Below are positions 10,810-22,000 of a stretch of 64,000 bases of DNA, piece after piece. The DNA is taken from positions 8,308,001-8,372,000 of the forward strand of contig JAGVVL010000001.1 of NCBI GenBank assembly GCA_018287875.1, read 5' to 3'. The stretch's first letter is position 1, and each line of letters starts with the position of its first letter. The translations under genes were made by a program, and so were the position numbers. This stretch comes from Nigrospora sphaerica. Lineage: Eukaryota; Ascomycota; Sordariomycetes; Amphisphaeriales; Apiosporaceae. The notes beneath the pieces are model-generated. The model had not been told where the DNA came from. It saw nothing but the letters and a program-made list of their open reading frames with translations, and did no database searches.

Positions 10810-12175
10810 TTAGTTGAAGTAGTAGTTCTCCTCGGGGATGCGTCCGCGGATGTACTGGGGTTCGCTGCCCGGGACGTAGATGTCCTCGAACAGGATCTTG
10901 GGCGTGGTCTCGGGGACGGCCATGGCCTCGGCGATGGCCACCTCCTCGTTGACGTGGTTGCGAGCCTGCTTGTCGATGCCCTTGAGCTCGTCCTCGGCGA
11001 CGACCTTCCAGTCGATCAGGCGCTGCTTGAGACCGGCAATGGGGTCGTTGGTGGAGCGCATGCGCTGGATCTCCTCACGGGTTCGGTAGGTGGTGCCGGG
11101 ATCGGACATGGAGTGGCCACCGTACCGGTACGTCACGTATTCGAGGACCATAGGGCCCTGGCCGGCCTGGGTGTGCTCCTTGCCGTACTTGACGGCGGCC
11201 TTGACGGCGAGGACGTCCATGCCGTTGACCTTGAGGCCGGGGATGTACTGGCCACGCTTGTAGTAGTCGGTCAGGGCCGAGGAGCGGTTGGCGGCGGTGC
11301 CCATACCGTACTTGTTGTCTGGCCCATCGCGTTAGCTCCCTCGCGGGCAGCAGAAAGGGGGGAGGGGTACTACTCACTCTCGCAGCCGAACAGCGCGGGC
11401 AGGTTCCAGAGCTTGGCCATGTTGAAAGCCTCAAAGACCTGGCCCTGGTTGGAGGCACCGTCACCGTACAGGATGACGGTGGCATTCTTGCGGCCCATGT
11501 ACTTGTGGGCGAAGGCGAGACCGGCACCGACGGGGACCTGGGCACCGACAATGCCGTTGCCTCCGTAGAAGCCCTTCGTGAACATGTGCATGGAGCCACC
11601 CTTGCCGTAGGCGATACCCTCGCGGCGACCAAGCAGCTCACCGATGATGGCACGGACGGTGCCGCCGCGCATCATGGCGTAGCCGTGGCATCGGTAGGCG
11701 GTGATGACATCGTCCTCCTTGGTCAGGGCGTGCTCGATGCCGACGGCGACGGCCTCCTGGCCGGTGGACAGGTGGCAGAAACCCCGGATCTTCTTCTCCT
11801 TGTATAGTCTGTCGGCGGCCATCTCCATCTGTCTGCGGGCGGGGGCGGGTTAGTCGCGGACGGGGGAGGCTCAAGCTGGCGGGTTGCGTACCTAGTGACG
11901 ACCATGTCGTAGTACATCTGCTTGAGCTCCTTCTTGGTGACATCGAGCGTGTAGGGCGGGGGGTCGAGTTCGTACGTCTCGAAGCTCTCGTCGCTCAGGC
12001 GAATCTGAAAGGGCTTATCGTCCTCCTCGGGCACGCCCTTCTCGAGAAAGGCCTCGGCGGCGTTGGTGGTGACGGAGCGGACAGCGCCCACCGAGGGAGC
12101 AGGAGCGGCAACGCGGGCGCGCAGAGGCGCGGCCGCAACGGCTCGCGGTATCCTCAGCGCAGCACGAGAGAACAT
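10810..12175 (-). CDS. PDA1: Pyruvate dehydrogenase E1 component, alpha subunit (mitochondrial)
   Basis: Three exons (12175-11892, 11832-11378, 11318-10810) encode 415 residues. E1-alpha/beta decarboxylates pyruvate with thiamine diphosphate and feeds acetyl-CoA to the TCA cycle. The first 35 or so residues are Arg/Ala-rich without acidic residues, a classic mitochondrial presequence ([17 protein letters not shown]). The catalytic core shows [26 protein letters not shown], and the ThDP/Mg motif GDGASNQGQ (218-226). The regulatory phosphorylation loop is [16 protein letters not shown], with Ser316/Ser318, so control by PDH kinase is expected. Introns are 59 nt with donors GTACGC and GTGAGT. 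Length and motifs match fungal Pda1 throughout and no key residue is missing. Confidence 0.97.
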
Positions 12176-14202
12176 GGCTGCGATGTGCGGTCGTGGGTTT
12201 GGAGGGGGAGAGGAGGAGGAGGGAACTTGGGAGGGACGGAGGGAAGGTGAGAGCGGATTCGGCGAAGGAGGTTTTTTTCTGGTTTGGGGTCCGTCCGGCC
12301 AGCAGCACAGCAGCAGGCAGTCAGTCAGTCAGGCGGGCAGTAGACAGACAATCAATCGGTCGGACAAGGGTGAGGTGAGGGCGGGCGAAGAGAAATCGGG
12401 AAAAACCCATCAGATTTCGTTGCGAAGCTACCGAACGGGCTTAGCGCAATTGGCGACGCTCCGTCGGGTCCCAACATTGGGAAGACCTGCTCTTTGGTGG
12501 GTGGGACGGCAGCACCAGCACCAGCGCCAGCGCCAGCGGCAGGCGGCACGTTCACCAACAACGGTTCCGACCCTGTCTCGGACGGTTTTCTCTACAGATC
12601 TCTCTTTCTCTCCTTGTCTCTCTGGCCGTGAGCCGGTTCACTGGCTGCTTGTCCGTAAGCCAGGCAACAGGTACTTAGGTATGGAATGTGTGTGTGCGCC
12701 ATGTACTTACCTGATTGTATGTGTTTGCGGTGTGTGCGCCTCCCTACCTCCTTCCAATGTTCTGTGGATCTGGATAATCCCGCGTTCCGATGGGAGCACC
12801 TCAAGACCGTAGCTAGCGCCCTGGACCTATTCACGGATGGATGCCTCCCGCCAAATGGAAGCAGATCAGCTTACCTCTCCCCTTGCCTCTCTCTCTCCCC
12901 CTCCCCCAAAGGTCCTTCCGTCGTCAGCTATTATTAAGTACCTACTCCGTACATACGTGATTTACACATTCTGTATGTACTTAGCCACATCTCTTCGCCC
13001 CGCCGCATTGCCAACCGAGACGGGAACCCATGGGCCGTCACGTATGGATGCGTTGTCGTAACGTCTCGTCAGGAATGGCCCAGAGCTGTACCTACGGCCC
13101 ATACATGGGCATATGGGAAGGTTCTCCTGCTAATTGAGGGAGTGCCCGCGAGCCCGGGAGCTGCAAGGCCAAGCCGAACCTAGCCAACTACTTGTGCCCC
13201 CCTCCGGACCAATCAATCAAGACCCTCACGGACCGATACTGGAGACCGTCCGGCTCCGAAAACACCTTCGCGCCAGAGCTCCCCACTTCCTATCTCGATA
13301 AGCGGGAGCTGTGAGGACCCCTTTGCTTCCTTGGCTCACCACCCTCGGATTCCGACAGCATTGGGCTTGATAACAACTGTCCGCGCATCTCATCCATCCT
13401 ACCCCCCGCCTCGCCCATTCTTGTTCCTACCCATCAAATCTCAAACTTACTGGGCAACCTGGCGAGTCATAAGCGTGCCTGCTCCCAAGCTCCTTCGCTT
13501 CCTGCCACATGGACAGCTCACGGAGCCTCGTGGATGCAGGCGCCGACACTCACGACGTTTCCCGCCAATGTGTGGACGCGCTGAGGCGCCCTGGCTTCAC
13601 ACTGATATACACAAGTAAGGTTGCGCCAGGGCCGCCGTCACGTCGCTAAAACGGCTCCAGGCCGGAGTCGCCAGCAGGAACCAAGTGAAAAAACAGACTG
13701 ATGATCCATAAGTACCTAAAAGTAACCGCATCAGCTTGGATGGGTATCACACCAATTGCTGCAAGCACCTCGTGTCCCTTCTCCAGTCCTTGTCCGCCAC
13801 GCCCCCGCGTCCTCATTATCACCGCTTCTGGCGGAAACTCGAGTTTATGTGGCGGGCCCCGGTATCGTCCATTCCAGCAAACAAAAAAGAAAAGAACGTG
13901 TCAGAATGCTGCCCTCGGCCCGGGCGTATACAGGGCCGGGGTACAGCCATTATCGTATCAATGTGCAAGGGGGAATAGAACAGGTGAGAGAATAAAAACG
14001 ACAGTGGTATCATGATGCCCCCAGCCCAAGAAGCCCTTCCAACGCCCACTGTTTCTGCCCGTGCCGAACGTGCATGCCCATGCGTGCGTGTATGTATGGG
14101 TATGCGTTGGCTCGGCCCATCTTGGAGAGAACGCCTATCCGAGCTGTCTTGTGTGATATATGCTCCAGGCCACGTGCCCCGTGGCCAGTGTACTCATTGC
14201 CG
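12176..14202. other. Intergenic region between PDA1 and velC
   Basis: The left portion is the promoter and 5'UTR of PDA1; the right portion is the 3' flank of velC. It contains CT-rich tracts (12595-12625, 12885-12905) and TAC/TAG-rich stretches but no supportable gene. A CAG/CGC-rich patch near 12510-12545 is simple sequence. Confidence 0.55.
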
Positions 14203-15636
14203 TTACTTCTTCTGTCTCTTTGATCTCTTCCCTCCGCTAGGACGGCTGGCGTCGTCGTCATCATCGTAGCCGTCGTCGTCGTCGCTGTCATCCCGGCTGT
14301 TATTCGGGTTGCCCCGTTCGCTGCCCTTCTTGATCGATATGACGCAGCCTTGGTCTTTCAGTTTCTTGGTGAGGGCTGTACTGGCCTGCATTCCCGGGAA
14401 CTCCTTGGCGTTGTAAACCATGAATCGCTCGCTCGTGGCGAACGCGCAAATGGGCGTCCGCTCTCCCACGTTCGTCCTGGTGGGATCCAGTACCATCAGG
14501 GAGAACTTGAGCGTGAAGCAGCCGGCCGTGCGGACTGACAGATCCGGAAAGCAGAAGAAGCAACCCAGCTCGCCGTTCTCGTCCTCGCCTACGAACGGGG
14601 AGGCCACGACGGTGCCCATAAGGCGCCTCTGCTGCCTGTAATCCTCGGGCATGGCCGAGCAGTCCTGCTCACCCGTCTCGTTCCAGATGGTGGCGTGGGC
14701 GACGGCAAACGGGTGCTTGAGACGCTCGACGATCTCCTCCTGAGACGCCTCGGGGTCGTCGATGAAGCATTGCACAATGGGCGGCGGATCAATGACCCGG
14801 CGGTCTCGCTCGCCAAACCCGCACGACCTCGCCGCCACGGGCTGCTGCCGCACACGCAGGCGGTAGGTGGAACGTGCCGCGGCCGAGGTTGGCGGCGCAA
14901 CACTCCTCTTGGAAGCCGTTGCCGCCGAGCCGGCCAACGAGGCGGGCCCGGCCTGGCTGTCGACCAGCTCGGAAATCTTCATCCGGTCCATCCGCGGCGT
15001 GGCAGATTTTGGCGACACTGAATAGTCACTTTGTGTGGGCGATTGCATGGCTCGCTGCGGCTGCTCGAAACGCGGGTCCTTGGGTTGGCGCATGGGAAAT
15101 GCCTTCAAGGGCGCAGTGATGGGCGGCAAGGACGTGCTGGCAGATGGTGCCTCTGCATAGTTTCGCAAGGGCGGCGTCAGTGGTGATGGGTGCGGTACAC
15201 TCGACCGCCTGGCGACCTGTTGACGCAATCTCTCGGACCCGTCCACGGATTGATCGCTGGCCCCAGGCGAGTAGGTGGGCGACAAGTGGGCATATATATC
15301 GGCCGGCGGCGGATGCTGCTGGGGCAAGGCACTAGCCATTTGCCGGTCCCCCCTGACGGGGGCTGATGAGATATGACGGGGGGGGGCCTGGCCCGGCGCC
15401 GGTGCCGCAGGCCGGCCCGCGTAGGGACTCATCCTGTACGAAGCCGCCCCGGGGCTGTAGGACGAGGGCGACGGGGGACGAAGCGGCGACTGGCTTGGGC
15501 CCGTATGATCCTGGGCGCAGTAGGGAGCGCGCTGGGCGTATGGCTCATAGCTCCACGAGTTGGGGCGCCGGGACATGATATCCACCATGTTCTGGGGAGG
15601 TATCGCTGTGTCGAGAGGACTGGGTGCGGGCGGCAT
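14203..15636 (-). CDS. velC: Velvet-domain developmental regulator, VelC type
   Basis: An intronless 477-residue protein. The first 250 residues are Pro/Ser-rich and presumably disordered. The velvet fold lies in the C-terminal half, roughly residues 255-440. It begins TYRLRVRQQPVAARSCGFGE and continues through DRRVIDPPPIVQCF, LMGTVVASPFVGEDENGELG, CFFCFPDLSVRTAGCFTLKF and ICAFATSERFMVYNAKEFPG. The tail is Asp-rich and ends in a basic cluster, GGKRSKRQKK, a likely nuclear localisation signal. Velvet proteins form homo- and heterodimers that bind DNA through an NF-kappaB-like fold and control sporulation and secondary metabolism. A C-terminal velvet domain after a long Pro-rich N-terminus distinguishes VelC from VosA (N-terminal domain), VelB (interrupted domain) and VeA. 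Other in-frame Met codons (residues 17 and 21) could be the true start. Confidence 0.88.
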   Translation of the reverse strand: MPPAPSPLDTAIPPQNMVDIMSRRPNSWSYEPYAQRAPYCAQDHTGPSQSPLRPPSPSSYSPGAASYRMSPYAGRPAAPAPGQAPPRHISSAPVRGDRQMASALPQQHPPPADIYAHLSPTYSPGASDQSVDGSERLRQQVARRSSVPHPSPLTPPLRNYAEAPSASTSLPPITAPLKAFPMRQPKDPRFEQPQRAMQSPTQSDYSVSPKSATPRMDRMKISELVDSQAGPASLAGSAATASKRSVAPPTSAAARSTYRLRVRQQPVAARSCGFGERDRRVIDPPPIVQCFIDDPEASQEEIVERLKHPFAVAHATIWNETGEQDCSAMPEDYRQQRRLMGTVVASPFVGEDENGELGCFFCFPDLSVRTAGCFTLKFSLMVLDPTRTNVGERTPICAFATSERFMVYNAKEFPGMQASTALTKKLKDQGCVISIKKGSERGNPNNSRDDSDDDDGYDDDDDASRPSGGKRSKRQKK

Positions 15637-15738
15637 GAGGCGAGCGAGAGACGGACCAGGCGAGGAGCAGTGGCGGCAGCAGGAGGGTTCATAGAACTGC
15701 CGAGGAGCCTGGGTACACGGGTCGACGTGAGGACGGCG

Positions 15739-15744
15739 TTATAT
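15739..15744 (-). promoter_or_regulatory. TATA-like element upstream of velC
   Basis: On the minus strand the sequence reads CCATATAACG, about 103 bp upstream of the velC start codon at 15636. Position and sequence fit a weak TATA element. No transcription start is known. Confidence 0.3.
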
Positions 15745-18700
15745 GGCGTCGGGTCCGTCAGCCACACAGGCCGGGGGCGAAGACGGTAGAGACAAAGTAC
15801 AGTACCGCCGGCCTGGGTTCGACGGGGGTCCTTGTGCCGGGTCGAATGCGAGGCGATGGCTGGTCCTGCAGGCGGGTCGAGTGAGGAAAAAGCAAGCAAG
15901 ACGATACTGGGGTGGGTGGACGTCGACGGCGGTGCGTTCCGGTGTGCAGCTGGGAAAACCGGTGTATGTGATTACCGCACAGCCGGGCCAGTGGGCTCCA
16001 ATATGGGTAAGATCCGGCTTGGAAGAAAGGGACGCCGAGGAGGGACAGATGCGGCCGACCATGTATGCGTTACCTATGGGTGAAGAACGGCGGGCTGGTT
16101 TTAAACAACTGGACGTACAAGGTGCCGGTACGGCCCAGGATCGCCCTGGGCGCCGCTGGGTTTATCCCTGTTGCGACACAGCCGGCCCGTCACGCGCAGG
16201 GCTATTGGTCCGGCTTCTATGTCTCTCTGTCTGTGGAGGGACCGGCCGCCAGTCTCCCCTAGGGACGAGAGCGGAGAAATCTGACATGACGGGGGGGGGT
16301 AACCAGGTACATGAAAAAGTGCGATATTGATACAGACCTCTCTCTAGGCAAGGTACCTCTTTGGGAAACGTGAGGGAGTGGAGGAAGACGGCAGGCGAGT
16401 GGTTCGATGGCCTGGCAACCCTGCCCAGCGCATTATTAGGTACACCCACCGATGGGGACGGCCTTCAGAGGTACGTACCCAGACCAGATCAGAGCCCGCG
16501 GTGGTGTCTTACCTACCGCTGCAGGAAAGCCGGGGACGGGGTGTGTGGGAGACTAGGAAATTTGTGAGGTCCGGTTGGACTTGGTACATGTAGTATACTG
16601 GTAGTCTAGCTTCAGTGGGGAGGGAGGGCCCCATGGGATCAATGGAATGTGCCGGAGCTTGGGTTGGCCTTTGCCTGGTCCCGAAAAGGCCGTTTGGGGG
16701 GAAACGAGCGACAGGCTGGTGGCCAAGCGGCGGTGGTGCCTGTGGGTGGTTTTCTTCCCCTTGGTCCTCTTTCCTCATGGGCCTAGGAGGTAATGTAGGT
16801 AGCCCATGCCCACGTTCTGGGCTCCAGGTTTCCTGGCCTGATGAAGGACCTGAGCCTGGGCCGCTGGCCCAGTAGCGGGCGTCGGGCAAGATTTTCAGAT
16901 GCATGGGAGTGTGGGCATTGGAACCTACCTAGACAATATGGAACGGAGGGGAGGGGCAACGTGGGTGCGCCCATCGCCTGAGGAGAACGATCCCTGGTAT
17001 GGAAGCTGGCCGCATGCGGGCAAGAGGTGGAAGGGCGGGCGGGTGTATGTGGGAGCGCTGCATTACGCCTCTTTCGGATCTCGCGACCCTGAAATAGAGT
17101 GGGAACCGAATACCTGGGGGGGGCTCGCGCTGTTGGTGTGACATGGGCCATAACCCGCTATTGTCAGGTCCGGCAAGCAGCTAGATAGGTACATGCCTCG
17201 TGGGAGAGCTGGTATGGAGGTTGAAGGTCCCAGCCAGGCCGTTGGGCCGTTGCCGGTTGGAACGAACGGCACTCACATCGCGTGGCATCGGTCGTTAGCC
17301 TTCAGGTGGGAAGATGACAGGGCGTGTGCGTCGTCGTCCGGCTCCGCGCGTGGGACCGACGAGACGAGTTGCTCGCTGGAGACGTGCCACTATCCATGAA
17401 GTACACACGGGAGAGAGACACGGTACCTACACCCAAGCCAGCTACTTTTCCGGCGGGTGGAGGGATGAGTCGAGGTGTCTGGATGCATCGACGTTGCTGG
17501 TTCGGCCACCAAGTCGTATGTACCATCCGTCGTGAGCGACAGTTGCTGGACCGAGTTGCGGTGATGTAACCGGTTCCGGCCTTGGCCAGTGTTCTGACCC
17601 TCAGGCATAGAAATGACGAGGCAGGTGAACACGAGACGGACGGGAAGAGAGCGTACGGTGTACAGGGTCGTCACAGCTTCTTCGGAGCCCTGGCGGGAGT
17701 GTCCAGGTGAGAGAAGGCAGGCCTAGGAATAACGGGCCAGGGCTGTCCAACTGTGGCCCCCTGTGCTTGGTGTATTCGGGTGCCCGGGTCTGTGCCTCCA
17801 GCTGTGTCTGTGCCTACATGACCTATCCCATGCTCGCGCGGGCTTGATGGAGGCATGTTTGCGGGCATTGCGGGCTTGTGTGGGCGCGTTCCTTCCTTTG
17901 CTTTCGCATTGAGTTGTGTCCCCTGTCCCGTCCCCCCCTTCCCTGGTTTTCCACTTAAATACCGTGCCGCTGCTCCACTACCATGAACTGTCGTTGTTTG
18001 GGAGGAAACGACTCCAGGCGGCAGGCAATGGCAAGCAGGCAAGCACGATGACCGGGGGGCGTGGACGAGTACGAACTACGTGTCTACCTACTTAGTATAC
18101 CCAGAAGCACCTGTAGCGAGTGGATGCTGGCTGTACTTGGAAGTCCTCTCCCTCATTCCTGAGGAGCAACCCGCATCGGATCCCACGCCCGTGTCTGCGC
18201 TTCCACCATCTACCGGGTTCCCATGGCCCCTTCCCTAGGTTCCAACAACACTAACACGTACCTACGAAGTGCGTACCTCCCTTCCCTCCTACCCCGTACA
18301 TATCACACAGAGTTCCAAATCATTCCTATTCTTTGCCGTGGCCCCGAATTAGCTGGGCCCGGCGCAATTCCGCCTGCGACGCAACAAATTGGTCGGCCTG
18401 GCCTGGTCCAACAGACTGGTAGGGCTACCTCACTTCACGGCTAAGGTATGGGCATTATTCACATTGACAGCTCGCTTCCAATACACAGATGCCCCCCTCC
18501 TTCCCATCGACCAGTGACTCCGGCCTACAGAGTCGACGGGCGTAGGTACATACAGAGGACGGAATGGCATGTATCCCGCCAGCCATGGGCTCGTACTGAT
18601 CGACCACGACGATCAACAGTGATCTGCTTCCTCCTGCTGGCCCCTGTGCTCTCTCTCTCTCTTTCTCCCGTTCTCTGTTACCCTCCTACTTCTCTCACTC

Positions 18701-18963
18701 GCTTGCTGAGGCAAGGACTCCAAGCGTAGGCCGCAGCTGCGTGCTGGCAAAGGCCGGTCTGCCCTCGGTACGCCGTGTCTCGGCTGTCGACACTCGCACC
18801 TATACGCACACGCACACACGCACAAATACGCACTTACGTATCTCTCGCGTATTACTGTACTAGGGCCAGGGCCACTTGCATAGGTGTGCTCCACGACTCT
18901 GTGTTAATAGGAGAAGACTGGTGCTAAAATCCGATAAGATTAAGCAAATGGTAAGCAAGGCAG

Positions 18964-19001
18964 AGTGGTCCCCGGTCGATCAGTCGAGGACGGGGACCAC
19001 T
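18964..19001. other. Perfect 11-bp inverted repeat (hairpin)
   Basis: AGTGGTCCCCG (18964-18974) and CGGGGACCACT (18991-19001) are exact reverse complements around a 16-base spacer that itself contains TCGA twice. It is isolated in the gene-poor region, with no gene or T-run beside it. Confidence 0.75.
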
Positions 19002-22000
19002 GAGTAATCACCCCCGCCCCAAGACCGATCCCTCGGCCCTAGCTGGGCGTCTTCGGTCATCAGCCAGGACCAGGCGTGTGTGTGACCTGGGAATGGGCAA
19101 GGCCCGAGATGGAACTTTGGCGATGTCGTCAGGGAACCGTCAGCGCCGGGACGAAGCGGGTGAGCGAGCAGAGAGCGAGGGAGAAAAAGAGAAAGTCCTG
19201 CCGTCCGTCATTCCCCCGGCTCCCTGTAATGCAGGCGGGCGCAAAGCGGAGTGGCAGACGTCAACTGCTCCGACGGCCTTGTCTACCGGCCTTGCGTACC
19301 GGGTGACCCGCCCCAGGCCCCTCACCCTTGGGCCACCCTCATCTGGTCGCCGTGGTAAGACACTGCCACGCGACCTGTCCTGTTCACACTGTTCCCTTCC
19401 CAAACTTCGTCGCTGTCTGGTAGCCGGTGCAGAAACTATGTGTCCTGTGCCGCCGTCACATCGCTGTGGGCCGGCCCCCATTGTTTTACAAGTGCCATGC
19501 AGCAACTATTTGGTGCCGAGCGTGGGTTGCGCTAGTCGAGCTTCTCGAGACGGCGGCAAATGGGCTGCTTCTCGACCCAGCGGCCAGCGGCTCGACTATC
19601 CAGACCAGTTCACGATGTACCGACAAAGCATGTCTATGGCCATCTCTCCAACCCGGCCGGGTGGTTGCGGTGCTCTGTATGAATCTCAGCACGATCAGCA
19701 GAACCAGACCTTGACTGAAGCGGCGTGCGGATATCTGCAGGCCATTGATCGCCTGGTGGCCGCCTGGCGCCGGGGCAGCATGTGCGTGGGAGCGCAAGGT
19801 AGTCCAGTCGTACATAAGCCGCTCCGTACGCACAAGGCGGCAGCCGCGGGCCCCCTCCACCACCCCCCGGCATGCCACCACTGCAAGATTGCCATCAGCT
19901 TGCGCAATTTCTCCCGCCCGCGATATCACGCACGCCCATGACCAGGGGGGAGGCGTTCGTGGCCCGGTTCACGCCATCGGCCTGATTGGGAGCGTACCGG
20001 ACTGCTGGCCAGCCCGCTGAGCGTGCTGCAGGTTCTCGGCCCAGGGCCTGGCGTCTGCGTCGATGTGACTCTCCCTGATTCCCGGTTTCGTCGACTAAAC
20101 CTACTCCTAATAAAGCACCGGGGTCGCATTCTTGCCGCACTAGCGCCCTGGCCTGGCTGTGAAAGGACGGTCAGCTTCGCCGAGGACCCTGACGGCGAGG
20201 GTGCCAATCCGATAACCCAGTTCCTCTCGGCAAGGATGGTGTAAGGGTAGAGGTAGGCGGTGGGGACCAAATTCGTCCCACTGCCACCGCTGACACAAGC
20301 GAGGCCTGGGGGAGCACTAGCCGAGGGCCATGACGACCGGCATGGGGCGTGACAGTCGGCCGTATGGCCTTGGCTGCCAGCAGTTTGCTTGACTTGGGAG
20401 GCAAGCAAGCAGGCACGTAAGAAGGTATGTGGCCAGTAGGTGTCTATGCACCCGGTGATGCACGCAAAACCCGCGTCCTCTCTCTGCCCTTTCGCGCGAA
20501 GTCATGCTGGCAACCCCGCCAGTCCTACATAGTCGGGCATGCATCTACCCGTATGCTTTTACGCCGCCATCAAGCTCGTCTGCCTTTCCCGGCTCGCCGT
20601 CCGGCTAAGGCATCATACAGCACGCCCCAAGACAAGGGTACCCAGCACGGGAGCCACGACACTCTGGCTCAGCCGTCGGCATTTGCGCAACGTACAGTCC
20701 GAAGTCCTTGCCCCGGCCCAGGTGGACGGCGGCCGCGCAACAGGGGCGACGGCTTCGTCGACCTGGGGGTCTGGCTCGCTGGTTAACAGGAAAGATTGTT
20801 TCCACTCGCTTTGGGGCCTGGGAGCAGCCGCGTGCCCTACCGAGATAGGCCCACAGGCCCGGCGCAAGAACAATCAGAGCGAGTTGGACTTCGCGCAGGC
20901 GCGGCAGTGGGCGGAAATCACGACACGACCGTGGCGGCGGGCAACGATCGGCACCGCCAGGCCAACATCGGGACCCGTGTGGCTGCCTGAAAGGCGAGGG
21001 TACCGCGATGGGCCAGACCCGATCCAATGTCCTCGGGGCACGTAGAGTACGGACTTACGGGCGTATCGACCCGGCTCGTCCTTTGCGTGCCGCACACATG
21101 ATGACAGTGGCAGAGGGCTAGCCCGGTCGAGCAAAAAATCTCCGAACTATCGAGACGGCGACGCAACCCTCTTGGGGTGGTGGCCTGCCACTCCTATCGG
21201 CCCAGGGGTCACTCTTCATTTCGCTCAGCTCCCTAAGAACCGGGACGAACCATGGGTTCAAGGTGCGGCCCACTTGGGCCAGAGTGTTTCTTGTTTGATG
21301 CTGTCAAAGATCCCAGCCGAGGATCCTACCAGGCGCAGGGGTTGTCGGCACGGCGTCCACCCCGTTTTGGGCTTGTTGGGGGATGGAGAGGGCGTGGGAA
21401 TGGGCGCCCCGCCCCGTCGAGTTCCTCGTCAAGTCTTCTCCCACTACCTCAGACTGCCTGTCCCTGGCCGGTACTCCACTTGCCGATGGTGTCAGCCCGT
21501 CGCGGTGGGCGGAATATGCCGAACGTGCAGCCATGATCCCGCGAGAGGCGGAGGCGGCTCGACGAGGGCGCTCAATGCAACCACGCGGCCGGGCGTCTTC
21601 GTTTCTTATAGACCCGGGGGGGCTATAGGGCCCTTTGTTCCACAGGCCGCCTTCTACGGTTCTCTTATTGTCCGAGGCGTCACTGGCGTTGCAGCCGACC
21701 CCATGGTTCCGGCCAATGCCGCCCGTGCCTGAGGAAGCGACCAACGCATAAAGCCCGGCCCGTCGCAAAGCAAGCGAACGCGGGCGCGGTCCCACAGCCG
21801 AAGCCGCTCCAGCTCTGTCGCCGTCGTGTCGCCTGAAACCCGGCTGCGGTGGTGCACTGCTGAGCAGCCGCCGTGGGTAAAACCTGTGGCCCCCAAAAGC
21901 CGCTCTGTCGCCCACCCTGCAACCCCACGAGCGAAACTGACAGGTCACTTTACCCACACTATCATATGATATGTGGCGGGCTCGCTTACCCTGGAGAGGC

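Noticed and set aside
12703..12716. TACTTACCTG resembling the U1 snRNA 5' end
   Set aside because: The following sequence does not match U1 stem-loops or an Sm site; this is a chance ten-base match.
19078..19941. 287-codon open frame in the gene desert
   Set aside because: Arg/Pro/Ser-rich composition, no recognisable motif, competing frames on both strands, and no intron or promoter support.
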